Positions 26,192 through 34,031 of a stretch of DNA of 45,549 nucleotides are shown here, in pieces. Both the position numbers and the translations under genes were made by a program. Under the pieces are notes generated by a model that saw only the letters and a program-made list of their open reading frames with translations, was not told the DNA's origin and searched no databases. The DNA is from Gemmataceae bacterium (GTDB lineage: Bacteria; Planctomycetota; Planctomycetia; Gemmatales; Gemmataceae). Position 1 is the first letter of the stretch. Each line of letters starts with the position of its first letter. Where the stretch lies: assembly GCA_019748295.1 (NCBI GenBank), contig JAIEPT010000212.1:1-45549 (forward strand), read 5' to 3'.

Positions 26192-26427
26192 TAGGTCACT
26201 CCATATACCAGTCGGCCAGGGCGTGGGCACAGCCTCAGGGTTCGCGTCACAAGAAAAACGAACCGTCCCCGAACCGGAACTCCGTGGATTCCGACCTTTC
26301 ATCGGCCATGAGGAGGGGGCGGATTGCGTGGATTTGCGGAAAGGGGGAAATATGCCGATCGAACGAAGCGATCGGACTGATTAGCGAAACAAGGAAAACG
26401 AAGAAAGCTAGGGAGGCCGCGTTTTAC

Positions 26428-26722
26428 CCTCTCCCGCTCGGGGGAGAGGGTGGCCGCAGGCCGGGTGAGGGGGCGGCGCGTAGCGCGGTGTAGTGTGCTT
26501 GTGTGGACAAAGGCAGAAAACAATGAGGAACCGAGACCGGAGATCGGAGAACGGAGCATGAGGAACGGAGCATGAGGAACTAGAAAATCAGCAAGCGTCC
26601 CCTAGTTCGTCATTCTCCGATCTCGGTTCTCCGTTCCTCATTGTTTTGGTTTGTTAATCTCGCGCACGAAACAATCCATCGCGTGGCGCCGCCCCCTCAC
26701 CCCCAAGGGGAGAGGGGAGCAA
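26428..26722. repeat. Cluster of family C hairpins and a 33-bp fold-back
   Basis: 26428-26480 holds CCCTCTCCCGCTCGGGGGAG onward, with GGTGGCCGCAGGCCGGGTGA as in the first element of the window. 26515-26550 pairs imperfectly with 26612-26644 (CAATGAGGAAC and GAGATCGGAG motifs). Between them ACGGAGCATGAGGA is repeated twice in tandem (26551-26578). 26690-26722 is another CCCCTCACCCCCAAGGGGAG hairpin that abuts the stop of the next leftward gene. The gap 26192-26727 holds no gene; the promoter for the surface-protein gene must lie at its left end. Confidence 0.7.
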
Positions 26723-26727
26723 GCAAC

Positions 26728-29271
26728 TCAGCGAAGCGATTCCAGCGCCGCTTGGGCGGCTTTCCGCCAGCGTTCGCGGTATTCCGCGGAGACGCCAAGC
26801 GGCCGGCAACGAGCGAGATTCTCCGCGCGACGCAGATGGAACTCCGCCTGCACGCGGTCCTCGGAAATGAGCGATTTTCCCAGGTAGTAGGCGACCGATG
26901 GATCGTGCGGATAGCGCTCGTTCGCAAGCTCCAGAGCCGGACGCCATGCGGGGAGCTTCTCGAGGGGTTCCACGAACTGGGCGACAAAATCGATGAACGG
27001 AAGCGGCATCGACGCTGCTGCATCCTTGGGAAGTTTCGAAACGTCAACTTGTTTCACGAACCGAAGTGCGCTTTCGCCGTCTCCGCTGGTCCAAAACCAG
27101 TGAATGGCCTCAAGCAGCATCAATTCGTCCCGCTCGATGCCTGCTTTTTTGGCGTCACCGATCACTCTAGCGCTTTGCTTAGCGTGAATGATTCCGTCGC
27201 GATCATCCAGCGGTTGGGACATTGCCAGAGCAGTCGACCAATAAACAAGCCGTTTCGGTGCTTCGTCGGCAATCAGCTTCATGGTCGAATCGGCCTTCGC
27301 GGGATGAATCGATTTAAGCGATATTACATAGTGTTGCAGCACCTGCAGCCGAAGGTCGCTCCCGTTCGACATGCGGCTCAGCGCCGACTCGACGGCATTT
27401 TCATGCACGGACAAATCCAACCCTGCGGCCTTTTTCGGCGAATCGCGGTACGCGGTCGCATATTTGTCCGCGGCGATGTCGAGTTGCGTAAGCGCCATCA
27501 GCGCGTCCAACTTCTCGCGGCGCGGATACGCCTCCAGCAGCGAGATGCGCTCGTCCACGGTCAACTCGTCCCAATCGGCGAAGCTGCGTTCGATCGAGCG
27601 ATAAACGTCGAGCGCCTTGTTGAAGCTGTTGAGCCCCCGATACGCTTGCACCTGCAAAAGCGGAATCCGAAAGCGATGCCTCGCGGCTTGCGATTTGTCG
27701 ATCTGGTTCAGCAAATCCAAAGTTCGCTCGAGTTGTCCCTCGCGCAGCGCGAGCGATGCTTCGAGCAGCGAGGCGTATCCTGCTGACTCCGATTGCGAGC
27801 GCAACACGCCCATCCACTCGGCTACATTCGCGCGAGTTGCTCCTGAGTCGATTTTCATGAGGGCGAGGGAGAACAAGAACGGCGCCTCCCGCCCCGGCGT
27901 CTTCGCGGACTGAGCAAGCCGCAATCCTTCCTGCAGCCAATGTTCAGCTCGCTTCGCCGATTGCTCGCAAGCCTTCGCATCGCCGCGGCCTCGTTCGGTG
28001 CGCGATTCCAGAAGGAACAGCAACGCGAACGGATGCAACGCCTCAAGCGGCCTCCTTTCGCCGAGCGATGCTTGACCAAGCCACTCGTCGCAACGGGCCA
28101 GCAGTTGTCCCCATTCGATGCGATTTCCCTTCGACACCATGGGCTGAGCACGCACCAGCATGTCGATCAAACGGGGCGCCAGCACCGCCGTCTGAAGTTT
28201 GGCCGGGCGATCGGCCTGGCGTTGCCGGCATAAGCCCAGATAGTCGTCGATCGGCTTCACCAGGGCGGAGCCATCGGCCGGAGCTTTCTTCGCTTCGCGC
28301 GCTTTGAGGTCGAAGGCGATCTGGAAGAGCGCGACCATGCCTTCCGAATCCCAATTGCTCCAAGTCGTCATGCCTTCACCCGCCTGGGCTTTGGCGAGGG
28401 CGGCGGTTCGATTCCACAGCAAATCGTCAAGCTTCGCCGATTCGCTTCGCGCGGAGGCCGAGTCCTTGCGGGCGATCGCGTCTTCGAGCAGCCATTGCCG
28501 GACCTTCGCTTCAAGATGCCAAACGCGCCACACGGGATATGTCTGCGTCTGCTTCAATCGCTCGATGCGGTCGGCCGATTCCTCGACCTCTTTACGGCGG
28601 CGCCGATCCTTGGGCGTGGGCTCGCCTGCGTCGTTCGGCTGTTCGAAATCGATGCGAGCCAACAAGTATTGGGCCCGCTGATCGTTCGCATCCGCCTGGA
28701 GAATGCCCTTTGCCAGCGTCTCCACGAATCGCCAGGACACGGGTTGAAGCATCACCTCGGTGCGAAGAGCATCGAGCAGAAGGGCGGGATCCTCATTGCC
28801 GTAACGCACGGCACGACGCAGCATGCTGACGGCTTCCTTGCGATCCTTTTCGGGGATAGGCAGATAGCTTCGATAAGGCTGGTTCAACGAGGTATCGTGC
28901 GAATCGGCGATCGGCTTGCCTTCGACCGCGGATTTCGCGTAAGCCGCATCGCGAGCGCCCATGGAGAAAGTCCAGCACAACTCGCTGCTGATCTTGCGAT
29001 TCTGCTGCTGCTTCTCGGCGGAAGGCCTGCGTTTCTCGGCGGCCGCGACCGCTTCCAGCCCCTGCATTGAAATCCGAACAGCCCGCTCGAAATGTTCCTC
29101 GGCAACGGCGTAGCGTTTGGCGTCGTAGGCGGTGTTGCCGCGGGCGAGGGCTTCTTTTGCGTCGGCGAGAACGGCGACGGGGTCAAGCGGGCGGAGCCAG
29201 CGCACGCCCCAATAGGCGACGACTCCCAGGGCAAGCACCCAAAGGATCACGCGAATTTTACGCTGGTTCAT
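26728..29271 (-). CDS. Single-pass membrane protein with long TPR-like helical region, unknown function
   Basis: An 847-residue protein. Residues about 5-25 (IRVILWVLALGVVAYWGVRW) form one membrane segment or signal anchor. The rest is alpha-helical and rich in A, L, E and R. It includes a clear TPR-like helix pair at residues about 38-75 (ALARGNTAYDAKRYAVAEEH, FERAVRIS) and further degenerate repeats (LRRAVRYGNEDPALLLDALR, YYLGKSLISEDRVQAEFHLR). Such proteins act as scaffolds; it may serve the cell-envelope or polysaccharide machinery encoded next to it, but that is inference from position only. The ATG at 29271 begins the membrane segment; the upstream open frame passes through a fold-back element and is not used. 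Confidence 0.82.
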   Translation of the reverse strand: MNQRKIRVILWVLALGVVAYWGVRWLRPLDPVAVLADAKEALARGNTAYDAKRYAVAEEHFERAVRISMQGLEAVAAAEKRRPSAEKQQQNRKISSELCWTFSMGARDAAYAKSAVEGKPIADSHDTSLNQPYRSYLPIPEKDRKEAVSMLRRAVRYGNEDPALLLDALRTEVMLQPVSWRFVETLAKGILQADANDQRAQYLLARIDFEQPNDAGEPTPKDRRRRKEVEESADRIERLKQTQTYPVWRVWHLEAKVRQWLLEDAIARKDSASARSESAKLDDLLWNRTAALAKAQAGEGMTTWSNWDSEGMVALFQIAFDLKAREAKKAPADGSALVKPIDDYLGLCRQRQADRPAKLQTAVLAPRLIDMLVRAQPMVSKGNRIEWGQLLARCDEWLGQASLGERRPLEALHPFALLFLLESRTERGRGDAKACEQSAKRAEHWLQEGLRLAQSAKTPGREAPFLFSLALMKIDSGATRANVAEWMGVLRSQSESAGYASLLEASLALREGQLERTLDLLNQIDKSQAARHRFRIPLLQVQAYRGLNSFNKALDVYRSIERSFADWDELTVDERISLLEAYPRREKLDALMALTQLDIAADKYATAYRDSPKKAAGLDLSVHENAVESALSRMSNGSDLRLQVLQHYVISLKSIHPAKADSTMKLIADEAPKRLVYWSTALAMSQPLDDRDGIIHAKQSARVIGDAKKAGIERDELMLLEAIHWFWTSGDGESALRFVKQVDVSKLPKDAAASMPLPFIDFVAQFVEPLEKLPAWRPALELANERYPHDPSVAYYLGKSLISEDRVQAEFHLRRAENLARCRPLGVSAEYRERWRKAAQAALESLR

Positions 29272-29360
29272 GCGGGGTTCGACTGCGGATGAGCAAGGCA
29301 AATGCTGGTGGGCGACCAACAGAAAACATAAGGTTCGCGTCGCGGGTCGGCAATTCCTAG

Positions 29361-29452
29361 GTAGCCCTCTCGCTCCGCGAGAGGTAAGCGGGTAAATGCC
29401 ATGCCGTTGCAAGCTTCGCTGCCGCTTACCTCTCGCGGAGCGAGAGGGCTAC
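29361..29452. repeat. Perfect 31-bp inverted repeat with self-complementary arms
   Basis: The arms 29361-29391 (GTAGCCCTCTCGCTCCGCGA onward) and 29422-29452 match exactly around a 30-nt loop. Each arm is itself a hairpin (CCTCTCGC/GCGAGAGG). It lies 19 nt past the stop of the export gene and 89 nt before the start of the helical-protein gene, both leftward. Confidence 0.85.
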
Positions 29453-29471
29453 ATAGAAGAGGCCTACATGG

Positions 29472-30788
29472 CTACCGTGCGGTCGCGGCGATGCCGACGA
29501 CGTTGCCGGCGCTGCCGCCGCCGGCGATGCGGGAATAGCTGAGGTTCCAGGTGAAAAAGGTTTGCGAGATGTAGCGGGCGAATGCCTCGCGCGGGTGTTC
29601 TTGCAGCAGCAACACATCGCCAGGTTGGATGATGATCCGCTCGCGGGCATCCATCATCGCTTGATTGAGGTCCACGCGGATCGGCAGGTGGCCTCCGGGT
29701 GTTTTGCGTAGCACGACAAGCAGACTGGGCGACGGGCCTCCAATGCCGGGATTCACTAAGTTGCCCGCGAGGTTGTTGGTGCCGAAGGCGCCGTTGAGAA
29801 TCGGGCCTCGGACCATGGCGATCGCTTGCAGCACATCCAAACTTCGGTCCCGCGGCAACACATGTTCGCCCGACGGAATCAGGCCGGCCGTGTAGAACAC
29901 TTCGCGATCGCGTGCTTCGAGAAAGACGATATCGCCGTCCTGCAGCGTGATGTCCGTCGGGCCCAGCTTGGGCCATTGGCCGGCAGGGGCGCGAAGCGGG
30001 ATCGAGAGGGCGGCGGGAAAAGCGCAGCTCGGCGAGCCTTGTTGCTCGAATTGCTGGATCGCGGTTCGCGGGTCGAGATCCGTGCGAAAGCCGTTTCGGA
30101 AAACGACGACCTTGTTGTAGGCATCGAGCCCCGGCAACCCGCCGCTTAGGGTGAGAGCGTGAAGGAGGTCGTTTTCGCCGGTCGGCATTTCAAGAAGCTG
30201 ACCAGTCCCTCGCTTGCCGCCAGGGACAGGCTCGCCCGTGGCGCCTTGGATGAAGAGCGGCGATTCCTGCCGCAGCACCAGCACGCGCACGGTGCGTGCT
30301 TGCAGCACCGAAACCAGAATACGATCGTTCCCCGCCTTGAGGATCTTCCGCTTGTCCGTGTATTCCGCTCGCAGCAACTTCTGGATGTCGCCCACCGTCA
30401 TGCCGGCGACGCTAAGCCGATCGACGAGCGGCAAGGTGATCCGGCCATCCTGCTCCACCGGCACCGGCACGCCGACCGACGGATTCGCACGGCGCTGATC
30501 GCGCGGCGTGGACGACGTGCTGATGTGGAGCGGCGGAATCTGATTGACGACGCCAAGCACGCCTTCGATCCAGATGCCGAGCGTGTCGCCTGGAGCAACG
30601 CGATGAACGGCATCGGCAGGCAGGCTCAGCAGCGAAAGCGGAATGGTGGCTTCGTCGTCGCGCGAAGGGACGAGACATTCCTCAGGCACTTGCCGCACGG
30701 GGATGGCATCGGCCACGGGATTCGTGAACGAGGCGCAGCCTGCAGCCAGGAAGCAGAGCCAGACAAGATGCGAGCGAAGCTTACTCAT
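29472..30788 (-). CDS. Wza-like polysaccharide export outer-membrane lipoprotein (OPX)
   Basis: A 438-residue lipoprotein: the signal peptide ends in the lipobox LAAGC (Cys at about residue 18). A PES domain begins at AVHRVAPGDTLGIWIEGVLG near residue 60 and includes VPVEQDGRITLPLVDRLSVA. Two SLBB-like segments follow (EMPTGENDLLHALTLSGGLP and VLPRDRSLDVLQAIAMVRGP). Proteins of this family form the outer-membrane exit pore for capsule or exopolysaccharide and contact the Wzc-type inner-membrane protein. Its start overlaps the stop of the small lipoprotein gene by 8 nt, so the two are translationally coupled. It is divergent from the Wzc-like gene and probably belongs to the same export system. 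Confidence 0.92.
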   Translation of the reverse strand: MSKLRSHLVWLCFLAAGCASFTNPVADAIPVRQVPEECLVPSRDDEATIPLSLLSLPADAVHRVAPGDTLGIWIEGVLGVVNQIPPLHISTSSTPRDQRRANPSVGVPVPVEQDGRITLPLVDRLSVAGMTVGDIQKLLRAEYTDKRKILKAGNDRILVSVLQARTVRVLVLRQESPLFIQGATGEPVPGGKRGTGQLLEMPTGENDLLHALTLSGGLPGLDAYNKVVVFRNGFRTDLDPRTAIQQFEQQGSPSCAFPAALSIPLRAPAGQWPKLGPTDITLQDGDIVFLEARDREVFYTAGLIPSGEHVLPRDRSLDVLQAIAMVRGPILNGAFGTNNLAGNLVNPGIGGPSPSLLVVLRKTPGGHLPIRVDLNQAMMDARERIIIQPGDVLLLQEHPREAFARYISQTFFTWNLSYSRIAGGGSAGNVVGIAATAR

Positions 30789-31425
30789 CGTCTTGCTCCG
30801 GGCGAACGGCCCCGATGCGAGCACGCACCACGGGACTTGCAGTCGCGGCGGAGGGCCCACTGGGAAACAGATCCGGCGTCGCGGGTTGGCTTGATTCTTC
30901 GATGATCGCACGCGGTTCCGAAAGCGTGTCGACGGTGGGAGCCAACAGCTTGGGATGGGGCAAACCCTCGACGCAGTACGCATTCGCGTAAGGGTCGACG
31001 GGTCCATGGCCGCCGCAGAGCAGGGGCGTCTTCGTGGCGCACCAGCGTTGTCCGCTGGCGCGTGCATCCTGCGATCCATGACGGAAGCCGGCAGCCCATT
31101 GGTCTACCGCACAGCGGTTGGCCGACTTTCGGCGAGCGTAGCGGATCATTTCCATGGGAGGCGGTTCGCCGTTGCCGCCGCGTTTCAGAAAGTCGATGAA
31201 TCCATCGCGATAGCCGTCCGCGTATCCGACCTGCGTCGAATCGACCGAGCTTTTCGCCGACTGCCAGGAGCCGGCGGCGAGCGATTCATAGCGGCGATTT
31301 TCCTGACGTTCTTCCCACCATTCGCACGGCCCGAGGAACGCATTGCGCGTCGAAGTCTGGGCGAGGGAGCACCCGCTTCCTCCCAGGCACAACAAGCACG
31401 CAAGTAACGACAAATAACTACGCAT
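30781..31425 (-). CDS. Small lipoprotein coupled to the export lipoprotein, unknown function
   Basis: A 214-residue lipoprotein: MRSYLSLLACLLCLGGSGC gives a lipobox with Cys19. The mature part has seven more Cys and several aromatic or charged pairs (CEWWEERQENRRYESLAAGS, VGYADGYRDGFIDFLKRGG, QWAAGFRHGSQDA). The C-terminal 70 residues are low-complexity and Pro/Ser-rich. The repeated YxDGxxxGF-type segments (YADGYRDGF, WAAGFRHG) suggest a short internal repeat. It lies first in a two-gene leftward unit; the next gene, the Wza-like protein, starts inside its stop region. It is likely an accessory factor of the export pore; I do not recognise the family. Confidence 0.82.
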   Translation of the reverse strand: MRSYLSLLACLLCLGGSGCSLAQTSTRNAFLGPCEWWEERQENRRYESLAAGSWQSAKSSVDSTQVGYADGYRDGFIDFLKRGGNGEPPPMEMIRYARRKSANRCAVDQWAAGFRHGSQDARASGQRWCATKTPLLCGGHGPVDPYANAYCVEGLPHPKLLAPTVDTLSEPRAIIEESSQPATPDLFPSGPSAATASPVVRARIGAVRPEQDDE

Positions 31426-31814
31426 AAGCCTGACTTCAAGTTGGCGAAATCCGACGAAGCCGGAGGATTTCCGGAAATTCTCGAACGAATCTTCCGTCGA
31501 AAGACGGTTCCCCTGTCCCCAAGCGGGGCGGACCCTAGCAATAACCTCAGGAAAAATCAAGCCGAAACGGACGACCCTGCGCCTGCGAAATCGTCGAAGT
31601 CGTTGCAAACGGCCAATCTTCTTGCGACATTGGCGCTGCAAATGCTAGCAGAAAGCGAACGCGCGACCCCTTGCCTACTTGCTCCGTGTTTGCGTTCCCC
31701 CGTCGCGTGAGCTACGAATTCGGTAGGAGTGCGCCCGAACCCCTTTCGCTCGCCATCTCCTTTCGCAAGCAGGAAAGCTTTGCGTTCTTTTTGCGGACCA
31801 AGATCGGGAGCCGT
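31426..31814. promoter_or_regulatory. Divergent control region of the glycan locus, with candidate sigma-54 site
   Basis: This gap between the leftward lipoprotein pair and the rightward Wzc-like gene must hold both promoters. On the + strand TGGCGC at 31631-31636, five bases, then ATGCTA at 31642-31647 gives the exact GG-N10-GC spacing of a sigma-54 -24/-12 promoter (GG 31632-31633, GC 31644-31645). A perfect 12-bp palindrome ATTTCCGGAAAT lies at 31467-31478, 42 nt before the lipoprotein start, and could be an operator. GGGAG at 31806-31810 is the likely ribosome-binding site of the Wzc-like gene. No gene is seen here. Confidence 0.3.
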
Positions 31815-33956
31815 ATGTCCGAAACCCCGTCATCGCCTGATCGCGCTTCCGCCGATGAACTCGCGCGCGGCATGCTTACGGCCTTGCGCCGTCATAAACT
31901 CTTGATTGCCTTGGGAATTCTGCTCGGCGGCGCCGCGGCCGCGGGGCTGTATGCCGTCACGCCCCCCGCCTATGGTTCCAATGCGCAACTTTGGATCAAC
32001 AAGAAGCGTGGCGAAGGCCTCGGCGTCGAATCTCGCGATGGGCCGGAAGATTACCTGGCTACCCAGCAGGGCTTGCTGAAGAGCCCTTTGATGATCGAAA
32101 AAGCCATTCGTCTGGGATCGTTGGCCGACCGGCCCGCGCTGAACGAAGCCGGAAAAGATCTTTCCGAAAGCATTCTTAAAAACTTTTCGGTGTCGCGGCA
32201 GAAAGACTCCATGGGGTCCGGCACGAACATTCTTGCGCTCAATTATCGTGCTCGCATTCCGGACGATGCTAGCGCCGTGCTCGAAGCCGTCATCAAGGCG
32301 TATCGGCAGACCCTCGCCGATCTTTCGGCCCGATCCACCGGCGACATCCGCGAGTTGTTCGCCCAGGCCCGCGATGGGCTGCACAAGGAACTGCTCAAGA
32401 AGGAACAGGCCTACCACGAATTCCGCAAGCAATCGCCCCTCATCTGGCGTGGCCGCGACGGAGTGAATCCGCATCAGGAACGGCTGGCCAACCTGGAACC
32501 GAAGCATGCCGGCATTCTTGTTCGCCAGGCGGAAACGAAAGCTCGGCTCGATGCCCTCGAAGACGCCATCAGGACCAACGCCGATCGAAATGCGTTGCTT
32601 GCCATGGCCTCCGAATTCTCCGCCAAGCCTGAACTCGAAGGCGTCAAGCAAGGGCAAGTAAGCCGCTGGCAGGAGCAGGTGCTCTTGCTGGTGCAACAAG
32701 AAACCAAGCTCCTTGAGAAGTTCGGCCCCGATCATCCCGAGGTGACGGCCGTTCGGCAAAGCCTCGCGACGGCTCGCGAGTTCCTGAGTCGCCCCGCCAC
32801 GGCCGCGTCCGATGGCGTGGCGTCGCTCGAAGGCAAGGCGGCCGATCCCGTGCAGTCGTGCATTCAGTCGCTGCGGCAGGAACTCGAATACCTTAAAACA
32901 GCGGAAGCGCTCGTCGGCCGACTTTGCAAGCTCGAGCGCGAAGAAGCACGCAAGCTGAGCGGCTACGAGGTCGAAGACGAGATGCATCGCAACGATCTGC
33001 AACGCACGCAGCAGATGTTCGAGACGTTGCTCAAGCGATTGCAGGACGCCAACCTCGGCAAAGAAGTCGGCGGTCTGGAACTTACCGTCATCGCCGAGCC
33101 CGGCAGCGACGGCGTCAAGAAGGTGGCGCCGAGCAAGGTTCTGTTCGGCGCCGGCGGCATGGCGATGGGCCTCATGTTCGCGGCGGGCCTGGTGGGTCTC
33201 GCTGAGTTTCGCAATCGACGATTCCGCAGCGGCGAAGATGTTCGCCGGTTGCTGGACCTGCCGATCCTGGGCCGCATCCCGGCGATGAAGGCAAACCAAT
33301 CAAACCCGCGCTCCCTGCTCGCTGCGGAGCTTGCGCCGACTTCGCCGGCGGCCGAGGCGTTTCGCGGATTGCGAACGGCGTTCCTGGCCGGCATCGGCAA
33401 TGGAACGCCATGCGTCTTGCAGGTGGTCAGCCCCCGTGCCGGCGAAGGCAAAACAGCGGCGGCCGCCAATCTTGCGGTGGCGCTGGCTCAGGCGGGTCAG
33501 CGGGTCGCACTGGTCGAGGGGAACCTTGCAGCTCCCCAATTGGGCAGCGTCTTCGACAAGTTCCCAACCACCGGCCTCCTCTCCGTCGTTCAAGGCGGCA
33601 TGCCGCTCGATCAGGCCTTGATCGAAAGCGGCGTACCCGGCTTGTGGTTATTGACCGTCGAAAAACAAATCGCCGCGGCAGGCGATTTGCTTGCGTCACC
33701 TGTGTATCGCGCAATGGTTTCCGCACTGCGGGAACGATTCGACGTGGTGCTGCTCGACGGCGCCCCGATTCTCCACGTGGCGGACAGCATGACGCTAGCC
33801 GCTTGCACGGACGGGGCGATCCTGGCGATCAGCTTTTCTCGCACCGACCGTAACGATGCCCTTCGCGCCGCAAACATGCTGCGCGACGTGCATACGCCGA
33901 TCCTCGGAGTGGTGTGCCTAGATGCCCCGCCTCAGGAAACGTTCGGCGGAAAGTAA
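31815..33956 (+). CDS. Wzc/GumC-like polysaccharide co-polymerase with degenerate BY-kinase domain
   Basis: A 713-residue inner-membrane protein. It has a first membrane segment at about 27-48, a large periplasmic Wzz part with coiled coils (about 50-440; LAQARDGLHKELLKKEQAYH-type helices are seen near 185-210), a second membrane segment at about 442-466, and a cytoplasmic P-loop domain. Walker A is SPRAGEGKT (539-547). Walker A' reads VALVEGNLAAPQ, where a BY-kinase usually has an Asp-containing LIDGDLRRP-type motif. Walker B is VVLLDGAP. The C-terminus (PPQETFGGK) has no tyrosine cluster. The domain may bind ATP without classical autophosphorylation. The protein probably sets chain length and contacts the Wza-like exporter encoded divergently. 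The ATG at 31815 has GGGAG 4 nt upstream. Confidence 0.9.
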   Translation: MSETPSSPDRASADELARGMLTALRRHKLLIALGILLGGAAAAGLYAVTPPAYGSNAQLWINKKRGEGLGVESRDGPEDYLATQQGLLKSPLMIEKAIRLGSLADRPALNEAGKDLSESILKNFSVSRQKDSMGSGTNILALNYRARIPDDASAVLEAVIKAYRQTLADLSARSTGDIRELFAQARDGLHKELLKKEQAYHEFRKQSPLIWRGRDGVNPHQERLANLEPKHAGILVRQAETKARLDALEDAIRTNADRNALLAMASEFSAKPELEGVKQGQVSRWQEQVLLLVQQETKLLEKFGPDHPEVTAVRQSLATAREFLSRPATAASDGVASLEGKAADPVQSCIQSLRQELEYLKTAEALVGRLCKLEREEARKLSGYEVEDEMHRNDLQRTQQMFETLLKRLQDANLGKEVGGLELTVIAEPGSDGVKKVAPSKVLFGAGGMAMGLMFAAGLVGLAEFRNRRFRSGEDVRRLLDLPILGRIPAMKANQSNPRSLLAAELAPTSPAAEAFRGLRTAFLAGIGNGTPCVLQVVSPRAGEGKTAAAANLAVALAQAGQRVALVEGNLAAPQLGSVFDKFPTTGLLSVVQGGMPLDQALIESGVPGLWLLTVEKQIAAAGDLLASPVYRAMVSALRERFDVVLLDGAPILHVADSMTLAACTDGAILAISFSRTDRNDALRAANMLRDVHTPILGVVCLDAPPQETFGGK

Positions 33957-33977
33957 ATGCCGCTTCGCCCCTCGCCC

Positions 33978-34013
33978 AGGCGAACCAGGCGAACCAGGCG
34001 AACCAAGCGAACG
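33978..34013. repeat. 9-bp tandem repeat between Wzc-like and dehydratase genes
   Basis: AGGCGAACC occurs three times in a row followed by a variant AAGCGAACG. It lies 21 nt after one stop and 18 nt before the next start. Read with the dehydratase frame it would encode Arg/Thr-rich residues, but I regard it as non-coding. Confidence 0.75.
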
Positions 34014-34031
34014 CCCAAGAAGGTAACGTTC

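Noticed and set aside
22913..26194. A 1093-codon open frame on the + strand across the surface-protein gene
   Set aside because: It is the complement of the 1039-residue SdrD/DUF11/DUF4214 gene. Its translation is dominated by Arg, Val, Asp and Gly with no domain, an effect of GC-rich codon periodicity.
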